This document shows, one piece after another, positions 22,560 to 35,663 of a stretch of 64,000 nucleotides of DNA; positions within the stretch are counted from its first letter, which is position 1, and each line of letters begins with the position of its first letter. The DNA is taken from positions 310,001-374,000 of the forward strand of contig BDSL01000016.1 of assembly GCA_003116995.1 (NCBI GenBank). Direction: 5' to 3'. This DNA is from Yamagishiella unicocca (lineage: Eukaryota; Chlorophyta; Chlorophyceae; Chlamydomonadales; Volvocaceae). The notes below the pieces were generated by a model. The model saw only the letters and a program-made list of their open reading frames with translations. It was not told the DNA's origin and searched no databases. The position numbers and the translations under genes are program-made.

Positions 22560-25356
22560 GTGGTGATGTGTCCTCAGGGGCCGAGTGGTGGCTGGCAAGA
22601 CTAATGGCAGCAGGAGGTGATGGGGCGCGCTGGCTATGGTGGTGAATGGGAGGATGGCATGTTGAGCGGTGCCTTTATTGTGTTACGCGGGGAGTGCATA
22701 TGATCTAGTGTGGATGTGAAGTCCTTCCACCGCGGCGCTCGGCCGTCAGTGACGGCGGCGGCAAAACGCCGGCGGACTGTCGATTAGCCCTGGTGACGAG
22801 CCGGCAAGCACCACGCCAGTAGGCGTTCGCCAGGAGTACCGGTAGTTCAAGTCGAGTAGGTTAGTGGTGAAGCAGGAATTATACCAGGTGTTCTTTTCGC
22901 GTAACTTCCCGCGGTCGAGCGGGATGACATAGTGTGCCCAGAGACACGAGTGGGCCTGATGAGCTGATTGTACGCCTCGGGATCAACCCCAATGCGGCCA
23001 CTGCACGGACAGTCGGTGAAACCCTGAAAGCGTGGCTGCAGTGGTGTCAGGCGCTTCGGTATGGTATTGGCACTTCGCTGGGTGGGATTGAAAGGGCTAA
23101 GGGAGTGCTGCTGCTGCGGATACGATACAAAAACACCCCCCTTTTTACGTGAGAGGCACGACACATCCGACGTACACGTACATGTACCGAGCTAATACAT
23201 CCTTTATATTGTCCGGCAACGACCCCCATTCGTTCAAACATGTAAAGCACGCTTTCTCATGTCGTGCCGACGCCAAATGGCTGGCGGCGCGTCCGACAAA
23301 CGAACGGGAAACCGCCCGACAAAACACGGTAGCGTCTTAGTCTAGGCAGACGACACAGGAAGAAGGCGCGAAGGCTGGTACGGAGGGAGAGAGTTCGCGC
23401 GCACCCCATACGCGCCAGGGGGTCATGTCGCACGCAATCATTACCAACAAGCACGGGGATAAATCAGCAGGTCACACTTGCAACGGACGTGACAGCATAT
23501 GCGCCTTCGGAGCAGCAGCGCAATCCTACCAACAAGAACAGGGATAAATCAACAGATTACATTTGCAACGGATGTGACAGCATATGCGCCTTCAGAGCAG
23601 CAGTACGCGTGTGCGGCCATATCTGCATCGTTGATCTTCGCGGCCTTCTGAGAGCTTGGGATGCAAATCCCGAGCAACAGCCGGCCTCGGTGCCGATAAT
23701 GGCCTCGGCAGTGCGAGCGTGCCCTCCTCGAGGGCTGCGTGCTGCTAGGCGTCAGGCACGCACCACAACGTCCCCCCACAGCGTCTTTATTCCATGGCAG
23801 GCTCGGCTACGCCTGACTGGACCGCGAGGTGCCACCATTCTGTTTCGAAGCGAAACGACTGGTCCAGCGCCTCCTAAGCCCGTACTCTACACGTGTCGTT
23901 GCGCCACGTCCCTCGACCATTCCCACAAAGTGAAGCAGGCACGCCCGCATGTGGCGGGCAGCAGCAGAATCATTAAAACTATGCTAGCGCTGCGTCTCGC
24001 GGACCGCAGCGCAATGTCGAAATGGTGATCGCATGGACGGGCGCTGCCCGCTTCCAACAGTTTATGTTTCACGACCCCACAGTAAGCCGCGGTCAAGATA
24101 CGATGGCGTGCTCGGCCATCGCCCCCAAACACGCGACGCCGCCAGTGTTCTCCTCCATACCCCCAACAAGCAAATGCACTCGTCATCCCACTTGTCGTTG
24201 CGACGCCTCAGGGCTTGGAATTCAACCCCGCCGCCAGCGCGACCTGCGAACCGGCAAACAAACCGACCGCGCACAGCCAACCGGGCGCAGAAAGGGAGCG
24301 CACTGAGCCCCGACGCCTCAAGCAGCGCCTGCCATACGAGCGCCTTCTCCACCTACTTACCTATAGGCAGCGGTCTGCTAATTGCTGCAGCGCAAGAAAC
24401 GCCAGGAAATGAGAAGACGCCAACCGCACTGCACTGTTGCCGTACATCCTCCGTGCTTGACAACTACACGTTTCTGCCACATACATCGGCCGCCGCCACC
24501 GCGTCCGTTCCTCATACTGCGCGCGCATCGATCATACGCGAGGCCAACAAGCCTCAATAAAAGCGGCACTCACTTTTCACCCCACCCAACAAGTATCGAG
24601 AAAAAGCCCGCTAATTGCTACGACGCGCAGACGGCCTGCAGCGGGGCACCCGTCCTCATGCATCCCTATGATGCCGCGGCAGCGGCGGCAGATCGACCCC
24701 CCACAGCCCCCGAGCAAACAGAGCCCCAAGAACACCCAACAGCCATAGATCGCCAGAAGAGAGATAGCAATGTAATGCACGATCCACACGCCCCAGGGCT
24801 TGTGGGCGTCATGAACAAGAGCATTACTGGGGCATTGCGTCGCGAGGGGCTCGGGGCGGAGCCGCAAGGGCTGCGGCTCATGTTGGGTTGCTAGGCTACC
24901 TGAAGCCGTCCAGACAGCCCGCCAGCCACCACTGCCAGCCGCCCACCCGGCAGCGGTCCAGGTATCACCTCGGCGCAGTTCGACCCAAATCGCGCGCTCG
25001 CTCGTGGCTGAGCGTGACACCTGGTGATGCACGCGAGCCCGCTCAATGCACATCCTTTTACCTCTCACAACTCCGCTACCACAACTCCTGCAATAGTCTC
25101 AGCAGAGCCAACCCCCCACCACTGGTGGATCGCTGCGACGTTCGGTAGTCTTTTTGCAGTTGGAACTCGCTCGAAGCCCGCCATGTGAGATGGCCCCTAT
25201 ACTTCCCGAACCAGCTGCCCAACCTAGCTATCACGTGACCTACCTTCCAGTGCGGCAATGCTCGCGCCGTACACTTTATTCTAGACGGAATGGCGGTTAA
25301 TGGACTATTCTATATCAGTGTCCCAGCACCTGCGTTAGCTGCACAGAGCTCCCCGC
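22560..25356. other. convergent intergenic region without recognised gene
   Basis: Between the 3' ends of the START gene (+) and the ARM-TIR-SAM gene (-). It carries one clear tandem duplication (23433-23603). The remaining open frames have no domain, no consistent splice structure and no matching phases. Confidence 0.55.
23433..23603 (+). repeat. ~86-bp tandem duplication
   Basis: Copy 1 is 23433-23518 and copy 2 is 23519-23603, about 85-90% alike. Both contain GTGACAGCATATGCGCCTTC and GGGATAAATCA. Confidence 0.9.
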
Positions 25357-28300
25357 TCAGCCGAAGAGTTTGTTGAGCTCCTCGATCATCCTCAGCCGAT
25401 GGCCCATCACCGTGATACCGAACTCACTGCGTAGCGTTTCATGCACGAAGCGCATGTCGGCCCCCATGCGATAGAGCCCGCTCAGCGCCACGCCGTCCAT
25501 GTTGTGTTCTCGGAAGGTTCCAACGTACTCGGCGCACTTGATGCGCTTCAGCCACTCCTCGACCTCATACACGTTCCAGCTGTCAGCCCGGTCCGAGGCG
25601 GTCGCAACGGACACAGAGGCGCTGCGAACGGCTGCGTCCTTATGGTGCACGTTCAACCTGTGCGGAGGAGGTTGGCAGGATGGGCCGCGGAATTACGGAT
25701 CCGAACAACATGAAGCGGGGCAGCGCAGCCTAGGCTGGAAGGCCCGGGCGCAGATCCTTCGCAAGATGTGACCAACGCACGCCTCTTTTCCTTTGCATGC
25801 ACCGTGCGGTAGCTGTGCGACATCCGCCCTTCCAAGTGCAGCCTCCCTATCTGACACATGCCCACGAGCCTCCACCTGCGAGGAGGGCGCGGCGAGGCTT
25901 CCCCCCCGATTCCGACAGCGCTGCGCCTGCGCCGATGCATTCCTCCCCCATCTCCTCCCATTCTCGGCGCACCTGCCAGCGTCTCCAAGCTCCTTGATCA
26001 ACGACCCCATCTTCGAAGGGATCTGGCGCGAGTCCGACATGTTGAAGTACAGGCGGGTGCCCATGAGCGCCCCCAGCCAGCCCGTGGGCTTGTAGTCCGC
26101 CTCCATCAGCACCGGCACGATCTTCTTGCGCTGCTGGAAGGCGTACTCCGCCTCGGTCCGACACGCCTGACTCTCCTTGTAGCGCTTGCTGACGCAGACA
26201 AGCACTGCCGCCGAGTCCTCCACGGCCTTGGCCATGGCCTCCAATGTGCTGCCTGCGATCGTAGACGAGCGCGGCTAGGGTTTCGATACAGCATATGCCG
26301 AACTAATGCGTTTGCTGCCCACCCCACGCCACGACAATTAAGCCACGCCGCATTACTGCGCGTGCACCTGAACGTCAACATTCTCGGCGTCGGACGTATC
26401 GCTATCCGTTTATCCCTCGAGCCTACAGTGCCCTGATCCCTCGTGCCCTGATCCCTCGTGCCCATCTTCATATCAAAGAACTTGCCCTGGATTCCGCACC
26501 TCCTGCTGCACTGACTGCAGCAGCTCTTCACGCCTCCGATCCATCATCGAGCCAACTGCGCAGGCCCCGTCTAGGACGGATCACCACCACCCACTCACTG
26601 TCCACAACCAAGACAATACTCACCGCTCATCTTGTCGATGTCCATCCATGTCTGGTAGCCGGCTTTCTGCAGCTCGCTCTTTATCAGCATTACCGACTGC
26701 TGACAGCCCCACTCGTACGACAGCATCACGTGCTGGGTGTTATGCTCCACCTCGTCCAAGGCCACCAAGCGCCCGCCGCCCTCCTGCAGGCTCTTGACGT
26801 CCTGCTCCAAGCCTGTCGGCCCACAAGCGCGCGCGAATAGTGTCAGTGACGCTTACTAATTCGAGCACACAGTTTTGGGCGGTGCAGGAGGGCAGTGACA
26901 CGGTGCTGGGACCCCTGGAAAGGCCGCCCCAATCAGTTAAGGCAGCTCGCGTAAGCGAGACCCTCGGAACCAGCCCAACCGTGCAGCCCGCGCCGGGGGC
27001 GTTGCACAAGACAACCGGTTTGTCGCCCTGCCCTCTGCCACTAGCTGCTCACCCAGGGTCCAGAGGGCGCCCTTGGCGACCTCGCGCGTCTTTGGTGACT
27101 CCGAGCTCGCCAGGATGGTCCTGATGGAGTCCACCAGACCAGGCGTCTCAACGATAACCGTTTTGCTGCGTTCGTTGAACGCCAGGTTCCATAGCGCACT
27201 CAGCGCAAAGCGGTGCGCCGTCTCCTGGTTGTGATGCCGGCCCATGACTACCTCGGCCAGGATTTCCACGCCGCCCTGCATCAGGGGACGCGTCGGGTCA
27301 GTGTGAGAGCGCACGCGGCCCCGCTGTGCGTCCCAACACAGTGCGGTCGGCACCACACGACCTGCATTGGTCTCGTGGAGATCTCCCAGGCTAATGGGAG
27401 TGCGCTTTCGGCAATGCTGGTCCGCCACGTACGCCACCCGCACAACCTCAAGCCCGGCACCACTTCGTCTCTGCTGTGCTTGCTGAGGCGGCTCCCTGCT
27501 CATGCCAGCCAGCGTGCGCCTCGCGCAACCTCAGACGCCGCACATCGTCGGAAACGCAAGCCCACCTTGGCCGTGATCATCTCCTTGTTTTTGTCGTTGA
27601 CGCTCAGCGACGCCAGGCCCTGGCACAGCTTCCAGACGGTCCAGAAAATGCCGTACTTCATGCCGCCCTGGCACGCTGAGTCCAGCACCTCCAGCATCTC
27701 ACCAACCAGGTCCTCGTCCAGTTGAAGCCGCGGGTTGCCCTCCTCGTGCCCCACCAAGCAGGCCACAGCGACGGCGGCGTTTATGCGCGAGGCGGGATCC
27801 TGAGAATGCGCGAGGCGGGATCCAGAAAACGCGCGCAGGTTTTGTCGTGCGCAAGTTTGGGTGCAAAGAGGCTTAAGCAATGGACGCAAAGCAGTACAGT
27901 GGAGGCTAAGCGAAGATGTTAGGGGAGCAGAACGTCCATGGCGACTGGTAAGAAGGTTGCGCTTAGTCCCAAGTATTGCTTTTCTTGTAGCGCGGGATAT
28001 GACCATGTCACTTTATCTTCAGGCTCGCTTCACGCTACCGCTACTGCCGCCAAAGACCTATCCAGGTGAGAAAGTATTACGGACGCTGTAACGTGCGTGC
28101 ACACGCTTCCACGCGCCAAGCGTGCACCAGGGCGATGGGGAACGCCACGATGAATTGGCCACGTAAATGCCAACGAAAACTTAAACTACAAATGTGGATC
28201 TTTGCGTGTAGCTGCAGGTGCAGCTAACCATCATGGCAATTTGTAGGGTTTTCGGGTTTTGCAGGGTAGCCCCCAATGTCACAGATATCAGGTCATGGAC

Positions 28301-30008
28301 ACCGTGCGCATTTCCCAATGGCAACGCCCAGCTTCCCTCCTCCCAACCAACAGTCGTGCGGATACAGCTTCCTTCCACGCCTTCCCCCCGTGCCATGCAT
28401 CGTTACCAGGATTTATAAACACGCCAGGCCAAACTCGTATCGATCAACGCCAAGCGATGACAACTCTACTTGGACCCCCACCGCAACCCATTCATGCCCG
28501 AGCTCACCGAGCTGCTGCGCATGATGTCCACTAGGGGCTCCACTGCGCCCGCCTGAATGAGCACGGCATGGTTGCGCTGGTTGTGCGCCAGGTTGCGCAC
28601 GACGGCAGCGGCGCGGGTCTGCAGGGTCGCTACCCGCGACCCACTCTCCACCGCCACGCCGCCCACCTGCAGGCAAACGGTTGGATGCAGGCAGGTCATG
28701 CTGGAACAAGGGCGGGGCAGTTGCAACATGCTGCAGGGCCCCCTTGACTGCAAACCTGTTGCGCGACGAATGGTACGCACGGGCTTACCTGTGTCCGACA
28801 AAGCAACACGAGTTTTGGGACCAGTCCCGACCGCATCATGGGCGCATGTGACGAATCCGCGAAGGCGGCAAATGCCGTCAACAGGAAGCACATAGCGCAC
28901 TGGAGATCGACACTGTGGGGTAAAGGAGGGGATGGGAGGGAGGGGATGGGAGGGAGGGGATGGGTAAATCAGTTGAATCACGATTCAGGTGCCCAAGACA
29001 GACAATTTGGCCGACAACAGGACCTTTCCGTGATGCGTCGCGCAAAACACAGCCAATGTTTACGGAGGTCACGTCGTCTCACCTGCTGTCATTGAGTGTG
29101 TTCGAAATAAGGTCCACTGCAAGAGCACCATGGGGGAATCGAAAGTCACATATAAGAACGTCACCGTGTTGGTGCGGGGCGCAATAAGACTGGAAACATT
29201 GTCATATCGCCTCGGTCAGGGCAATACACCGACTTGTCCTTTTAAGATTTCCAAGCTGAGCACGGGTAGAGCTCGGTGATTCAGCAAAATCACTCCGCAC
29301 ACTAAAGGCCGCCAAATACAAAGACTGTATATTTGTTACACGCATAGCGAATGCAGGTGTAGTGCGCGCTGTTAACCGCGCTGTGGACGAAATCCATTAC
29401 AAACGGCAAACTGGGCTCCAGTGTTTGTTGGAAACAGAGGACATGCAGGGAAATGTAACGCAGTACGCACCAAGTCCCTTCTCCACCAGCTGTTGACACA
29501 CGTGTGTGTTACGATATGATAGGATCTGCAACGCCTCAAACGCCACAGGATATCCCCGCCTGGCCAAGGCGGTCAGGGGCGCCAATGCCCCAGAATTCAC
29601 AACGTTGGTCTGCAAGTTCTTGACTCCAGGCATCTTGCTATTAACGGCCGTGGACACCGTTTCGCGAATAGCTTCGGTTGCAGCAAGCGCAGCAGGCAAG
29701 AGCTCCAGCTGCTCCTCACCCCCAGGCATCAGAAAACGCGACAGCGTGAGCAAATGCTGCTCGACATTGACCGCATTGGAGGTGACAGCATCAGCTACAA
29801 CTCGTGAACGAGTACTACGAAGGAAGCTGGTGCTGCTGGTGCCGCTGGGTGCGGCAGACGGGTTGGGTCCTGTCCCAGACACACTCAGCGCCTGAGTTGT
29901 AACAGTAGCGGCGCGCCTACAACGTCGACCATGTAGTGCGGCCGGCATGATAGAACCTGGCGCCCAGGTATTGGCGCGCCGCCCGTGCTGGGCAAGCTGC
30001 CCCAGCAT
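25357..30008 (-). CDS. ARM-TIR-SAM protein (SARM1-like domain set, order swapped)
   Basis: Exons (high to low): 30008-29471, 29116-29083, 28912-28789, 28666-28508, 27799-27566, 27275-27053, 26812-26624, 26252-25973, 25657-25357, giving 693 aa with every phase consistent. Residues ~60-437 are armadillo/HEAT-like helices (e.g. NSGALAPLTALARRG, EKGLVDLISNTLNDSS, AVVRNLAHNQRNHAVLIQAG, FALSALWNLAFNERSK). Residues ~464-590 form a TIR domain: HVMLSYEWGCQQS, GYQTWMDIDKMSG, AAVLVCVSKRYKES, CRTEAEYAFQQRKKIVPVLM, KPTGWLGALMGTRLYF. The Glu after CRT (~residue 534) sits where TIR NADases have their catalytic Glu. Residues ~621-690 form a SAM domain (VYEVEEWLKRIKCAEYVGTF, HNMDGVALSGLY, GHRLRMIEELNKL). SAM usually oligomerises, TIR may cleave NAD+ or signal, and ARM may autoinhibit. 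In animal SARM1 the order is ARM-SAM-SAM-TIR. Met choices 30188, 30008 and 29948 remain open; the last would give an Arg-rich leader. Confidence 0.86.
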
Positions 30009-32633
30009 CTTCTCTCTTGTGGGGCCAAGGTGAAAACTCAAAATCAATAGAGTTACTTCAGACCAGTGCGTCCACCTATTGTATTTCTGTTGCAAAGTGA
30101 ATATGCACGAAGGCAATTGCAACGCCCGCACTTCTCCTGGCCTAGTACAACGTGTACGGCAGACAAGGCTCGGCTTCCGTAGTTCCATTCTACCATTCCG
30201 GCTCAGTTATTCGTTAACGCACTTTATGGTATAAGTCGCCTACGCAGCCGCTTGATGTAAACTTACCAAAGCGACAGGACACAAAGATGGTTAATTGGTT
30301 GTTGGGGGCTTGGGGCAGCCTACCATACAGAACGCGCATTCTCGCTGTCTCGCATAGGGGTTGATCATTCATATCCTGGGGCGCTGTCGTGGAACGATCC
30401 CGTAAGCGGGTCACCGTGACCCCGCACCTCGGCGGGATCCTGTGACGAACGCACGCTCGGAACCTTTCAGGGCGCTTCAACACAGGATAACGTCCAGCGC
30501 TCAAACTGCAGCTCCTAGATATTCCGCTCACTGAGTGCGTTGTACTGTGTCCTGTTGGTGCCGTACCAGCACTGCCAATGATGACGGTGCCGGAAGTCTT
30601 GAACGCATCGCAGGTCACTAGTACAGCGCCGCTTGCCGATCATTCAGATGTTACAGTGTCCGCAAGCCCGGGTCAGCCCAGGACAAGAGGAGGCCGCATA
30701 CTTGCGCATACCGAGCCATACCGAGACCCTTGCCATAAGATGTAGATGATCGTATGACGCTGGCTCAAGGTGTGAAGTTCTGAAGATGGACGATCAGAGG
30801 GAACCAGGGTGGCCCTGGTGTGCCCTGGTGGGCGACGGCACCCTGGCATAAGGTTGCATATGCAAACACTGCAAGCAAGCCAACAAGGCCTACTTGTGAG
30901 GACTCGTGCAAGGCGTTGCAAGTTGTGTAGTGGCATGCATGTATATGAGGACGGCGTATCTTCTATGGTAAAACCTTACAGGACAAGTACGCACTGTCGT
31001 AGACAGTTGTACAATTCAGCGCGATCAGGGACACTGGTTCCAACCAAGCCGACCAACATGTCAGGATCCAATTTACGTCATGCCCCATAGCCTAGGTTGC
31101 GTCAGGGTTTCGACCCTTACGGACAGTGTTTAAGGCACGTGTCCGGATGGTTTGGCAAGGACTATTACATTACCCGGATGTTGAGACGACCTAGATGCTC
31201 GACAGCAGTGAGCAGCAGGATGTTCGGCCTGCAGCAAGCACAGAGGAACATGCAGTTCGACATTAAAAGTTCAACCGGCCACAAACCACTCTAGACGACC
31301 CGTTAGTGACCCGATAACGACCCGGCAAGGAAGAATCAAATAGAAGCAAAGCACACAGCACCCTGCCGATGAAACATAAGTTTCCCCCTCCTGTCAACGA
31401 ACGGGGGGCCGTGCCCAGTGGGGCTTTCGATGCGCCGTTCGCAGGTTGATGAAGGTTACATTATGTTAAACCTCACGTTTGGTAAGCACTGGGTGGTTGG
31501 ACCCGTGGGCAATGGATGTGACGGAACTTGTATGGTACGCGATGAAGCCCGTAATGTTGCCCTCTTGCTTCCTTAAAACGCATTCAGCTTTCAGCCCCTC
31601 TCAGGCCAAACCAAGAAACTATTGCCATACTGCCACTATTCGTAGCAAAATCTGGTTATGAGGCAGTTACAAAGTGTTCCAATCAGGAAGTTGCGGCAGT
31701 CGCAACATTTTTTAAGCACGTCCCAACGTAATATCCACGGTTGTGCCGTACGGGCATCACCGGTTAGCGTCCAGCCTGTTCTCCATTGAATGCCGCCTGG
31801 CGCCCTATCCAACGTCGCTGCAGTGATATCCAACGCATTTGGCATCCATCCATCTGGTGCAGTAGGTATCCACGACTCAGCGATTTCGGCTCCCTGTAAC
31901 CCGATTTTCACCACGTCCATCTCCTCGACAGGCGATGCGCCCGATGGTCATACCTTCAGGTCTGGGGCCCACTGTAACGGTTACTACTCCCGTATCTCCA
32001 TAACACCGGTGCCGGATTAACACGTACGCATATTCATACCGACCAACCGTCACTTGATTTGATATCTGTTGAACTGCACTATACTTACACGCAAAACTCT
32101 TGGTTTGCTGCATTCGTGCTTCACGACAAACCGAGGACTGCGACTACTCAACTCCAGTAGTATGGTCTTCCCGATGAGGAGGCCAACTAATGGTACCAAT
32201 CCAACAATTTTGACAAAACTAATGGTACCAATTCAACAATTTTGACAACATCCGAGATACCCGTGCCTTCTGTCTCTTACTAAGCCAGGCGGAGCTTCCC
32301 AGGCCTCCAGGCAGCAACCCGAGAGACGGGGAATGCATTCACACATCTTGCAAATCGTCCACGGTGGTCCCAACACAGCTTTGCCAAAACCTTCACGTCT
32401 GGACCCCACTGTAACCGTTGCTGCTACCACCATATCCCAACTCCTGCGTCTTTCATGAGCCCATTAATAACCTGGAAAGCCCCATGGCTTACGTCCTGCG
32501 CATGACCTGCTTGCAGGGCCCCTTCCTTGTAAGCCCCGCACCTCCTACCTCGCCTCCACGTGCGCCACTTGCAAACATGCACACAAACCCCTCCAACAGG
32601 AGGCAGTCTCAAGTGCAGGTGCTACGCTGCAGC
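30009..32633. other. intergenic, upstream of ARM-TIR-SAM gene and 3' of PPCS
   Basis: Both flanking genes are on the - strand, so this holds the ARM-TIR-SAM promoter/5' UTR (right of 30008) and the PPCS 3' UTR. It contains a short direct repeat (32186-32249) and two diverged copies of a segment with CCACTGTAAC(G/C)GTT at about 31940-32000 and 32385-32440. It is less GC-rich than the genes. No domain is recognised. Confidence 0.55.
32186..32249 (+). repeat. 32-bp tandem direct repeat
   Basis: Two adjacent copies of ACTAATGGTACCAAT(C/T)CAAC followed by AATTTTGACAA. Confidence 0.9.
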
Positions 32634-35214
32634 TCATTTGGCATCTGCAGCTTCGCAGAAGTCCCGGTGGCGCGCCGCCACTTCCGCCACCAACAGCCGC
32701 TCAATGTCTGGCTCCTCCACCGGCCGGAGCAACTCCACGGCCCGCGCGCCCAAACCCTCACTGCCTCCCGCACTGCTGCAGACTTGGCCGCTGGAGGCCG
32801 CGGCCTGGGCTCCTGGTTGCCCCCCAACTGGCGCGCTTGCGGCCTGACCGGCCTGTCGCGGCGCGCGTTCGCCAGCCGCTGGGGGCTCTACAAGCGTCAC
32901 CACGTCCTTCCGATTGTGCAGCAGGTTCGCCACCACCAGGTGCACGCCGTAGCGGTGGAGTGCGGAACTGGCCTACGGTCCAGGACGCCACGCCGTCAGG
33001 CAGAACTTGGAGGACGCCTATCAGCACTGACGTGCCGCAAATCCGGCGCAGGTTTTATGATTGGCGCTGCGCGCCGCTGCACTGTGCCTCACGCACGCGC
33101 GTTAGCAGGGTCGCCGGCGGCTGACGACTCGGCACATTTGCTGCGCCACAAAGTGCGCAGGATGGCTTTCGAGGCCTGGCTAGCTATAGTGATCTACGCT
33201 CCGTAAGTGCATTCACGAAGTCGGACTACCTTAAGAGTCAAGCGCAGGATTGCTTTCTTTCCGCGCTGCTCTCCGTATCGAAAGGACCGCCAAAGACACC
33301 GCGGAGCTAGCGCTCACCTTGTGCACTAGGATGCGCTTGTCGGTCTCCAGCTTGAAGCTGACGACGAACGCGGAGGGCGCCCACTTGCGCACCAGCAGCC
33401 CCAGCATTTTGGGCACCTGCGACCACACCACCGCACGGCGGACCGTCGTCGCACGCAGCGGCACACTACACGATTTTTGGCGTTGGCTTTGCCATTTCGA
33501 ACGCAAGCTACTTTTTGCTTCCAAATACTAGAAGATCATATACGCCACCCAAGCACACACCGGCAGCGTAAGCGCGTGGGTACACGCTGGGACATTTTCC
33601 TTGCGAGCAAGCACAGCACAGCGCGGACGTTCAAGTGACGGGTTGCGGGCTTGTGGCTGGGTAGAGTGCTTTAGAAACACGGTAGAGCAGTGCAGGGGGT
33701 TCGGCGGGGCAGCGTGAAGGCTGTTCCTGATGGGTTGGCCTCAGATTTCAGGAGTCGATGCACGGACATCCCTGCTCCGTCTGGTCCCGCGCGCACCCTC
33801 TGCAGGTTGAGAACCAGGGGTCCATCGGCACTCTGGATCTTGTGCTCCACCTGACTCGCCATAGCGGGCACGGGGCGTTCGCGGCGGTTGGGAGGAAGGA
33901 TCGGGGATAAAGCAGGCAGGCAGACAGGCACCGTTTTATCACAACGACTGTCTGGGTGGCATCCCTTTAGAAACAAGGACCACCAGCTGATGTAAGGAGG
34001 CGCGCAAAGGGCTACACGCCCACAGCACATGGATGCCGGTGCAGCACCGGTACAGCCACGCAGTGCTTCGCCGCCAGCTGTGCAAACGAAGGCCGTACGT
34101 GGCCGACCACCTACCAGGTCGCTCCAGGGAATGTAAAAGTCGCTGACGGCAGCTGCCAGGTAAAACATTACCCGCGATCCCAGCGGCCGCAGGAGTTCAG
34201 CTATGAGCCGAAGATACTGCGCAGGACACAAAAGAGGAGCGTCACGGATCAGACTCTGAGGCAGCAGTGGGAGATGCTCGAGCCTGGCAAAGAGAAAAGA
34301 CTGCAGCAGTGCGTGGAGTGCGCCACGGCGCCGATTACTTCCTTTGCTCACGCCTAACAGATCGCTTTCCCTTTTCAAGACTGTTCCGCCGTACCGTCAG
34401 GTACTCGAATATCGTCTCGTACTTCAAGGTCAACAGCGTGCCTGCGTTCCTACACGCCATTTGAGCGCGCAACACACGCGCAACTGCCATGGCCTGCTCC
34501 GGCCGAACGCTGACGACACCGTCGGCTGTACTGCAGCCTGAAATCCCCGCTGCTGCCCCGCCCACAGCGCCTGCTGTGCCCGACGCGCAGTCGACGCCGC
34601 TGACGGCGCCTTCCTCCTGGACTCCGGTGATGCCGGAGCTCCGCAGGGGTGATGATGGCGCCAGGCAGGTGATCCGGCTAACTAGCTCAGGTGGGTCAGC
34701 GGCCGGCAGCAGGTGAGCGAAGGGCTGCTGCGAACCTGAGCGCGTGACGAATATGACTGCATACCCTGCCTATGTGTGGGCACGACGTTGCAGGGTTCAT
34801 GAGTTATAGTGTAGCTACGACGCGGCTCCTCATCCTCAGGGGCAACACACCCTGGTGGGCCAACTGTTTGGCCCCATCCCTCGTCGTCAGGCATTTTCGC
34901 ACCTCCAGGAACCGCTCCGTAGACAGCGCCCCGCGTGTTCCAGCGCTGAAGTTGTCGATAAAGCGGACGCAACGGCGCTCGAGCGGCACAGTCGTGCCTC
35001 CAGATGTGACGACGACGATGGGCCTGTTGGTGGATCCGCTGCTGCCAACACCAATTGTATCGCTGTTACTTGAATGCTTCGTAATGAAGGCCGATACCCC
35101 ATCGGCAACGGCTTCGCCAGAAACGGGGCTGTCAGCAAGAAAGGCCTCGACGGCTTCATCGTCAGCGTCCCCATGGGATTGAATAATTCCTTCATTGCCA
35201 CTGGTTGCTTTCAT
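32634..35214 (-). CDS. PPCS: phosphopantothenate-cysteine ligase (CoA biosynthesis)
   Basis: Joins 4'-phosphopantothenate to cysteine in coenzyme A synthesis; eukaryotic, CoaB-like, expected in the cytosol. Exons (high to low): 35214-34903, 34769-34395, 34216-34115, 33850-33797, 33416-33318, 32972-32634, giving 426 aa, all phases consistent. Diagnostic motifs: nucleotide-binding [13 protein letters not shown] with [13 protein letters not shown] (exon 1), [79 protein letters not shown] then [13 protein letters not shown], and the C-terminal [19 protein letters not shown] with [13 protein letters not shown]. It is longer than the ~310-aa plant enzymes because of an insert of roughly 70 Ala/Gly/Ser residues in exon 2 and a similar one in the last exon. 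The start is the ATG 13 codons upstream of the acidic leader. It is divergent from the coiled-coil gene. Confidence 0.94.
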
Positions 35215-35663
35215 GGCTTGTTTAAACCCTTGGCAAAGCCGTTTCGGATAACGGACGGCTTAACGTTGGATGACCAACTAGCGGGCTACGCGGGGAAGGG
35301 TCACTGCCGCTACGAAATTATATGCTGTTTCTACCAGTCTACATAAAGATGCAAGGTTACTGGCGTCGCAGTCACGTTAGAGTCAGTTGGTACGGCGACG
35401 GAATACCAGTCAAAGCACGTCCCTTTTCGAGCAAGTGCCAATGACCCCTAGTGCATGCTCCTTGAGTTAGTAGGAGAAATGCTGTACGTGCGACAAGGGC
35501 ACGATTGTCCTAGCGCAAAACTTGACTTATGATATTACCTTCGCCGCGCGAAATACTCTTACTTCGTTTATCAATGTGGTCGGGCATACTGCAAACCACA
35601 TCGTTGATACCAATGTCCAGTATCGTGGATGGCAGGCGTTGACGAGGGGTCATTCGTCTAGAA
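35215..35663. promoter_or_regulatory. shared divergent promoter region (inferred)
   Basis: Only 449 bp separate the start codons of PPCS (-) and the coiled-coil gene (+), so both promoters and 5' UTRs must lie here unless the starts are wrong. It is more AT-rich than the flanking exons. I could not assign a specific TATA or initiator element. Confidence 0.45.
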
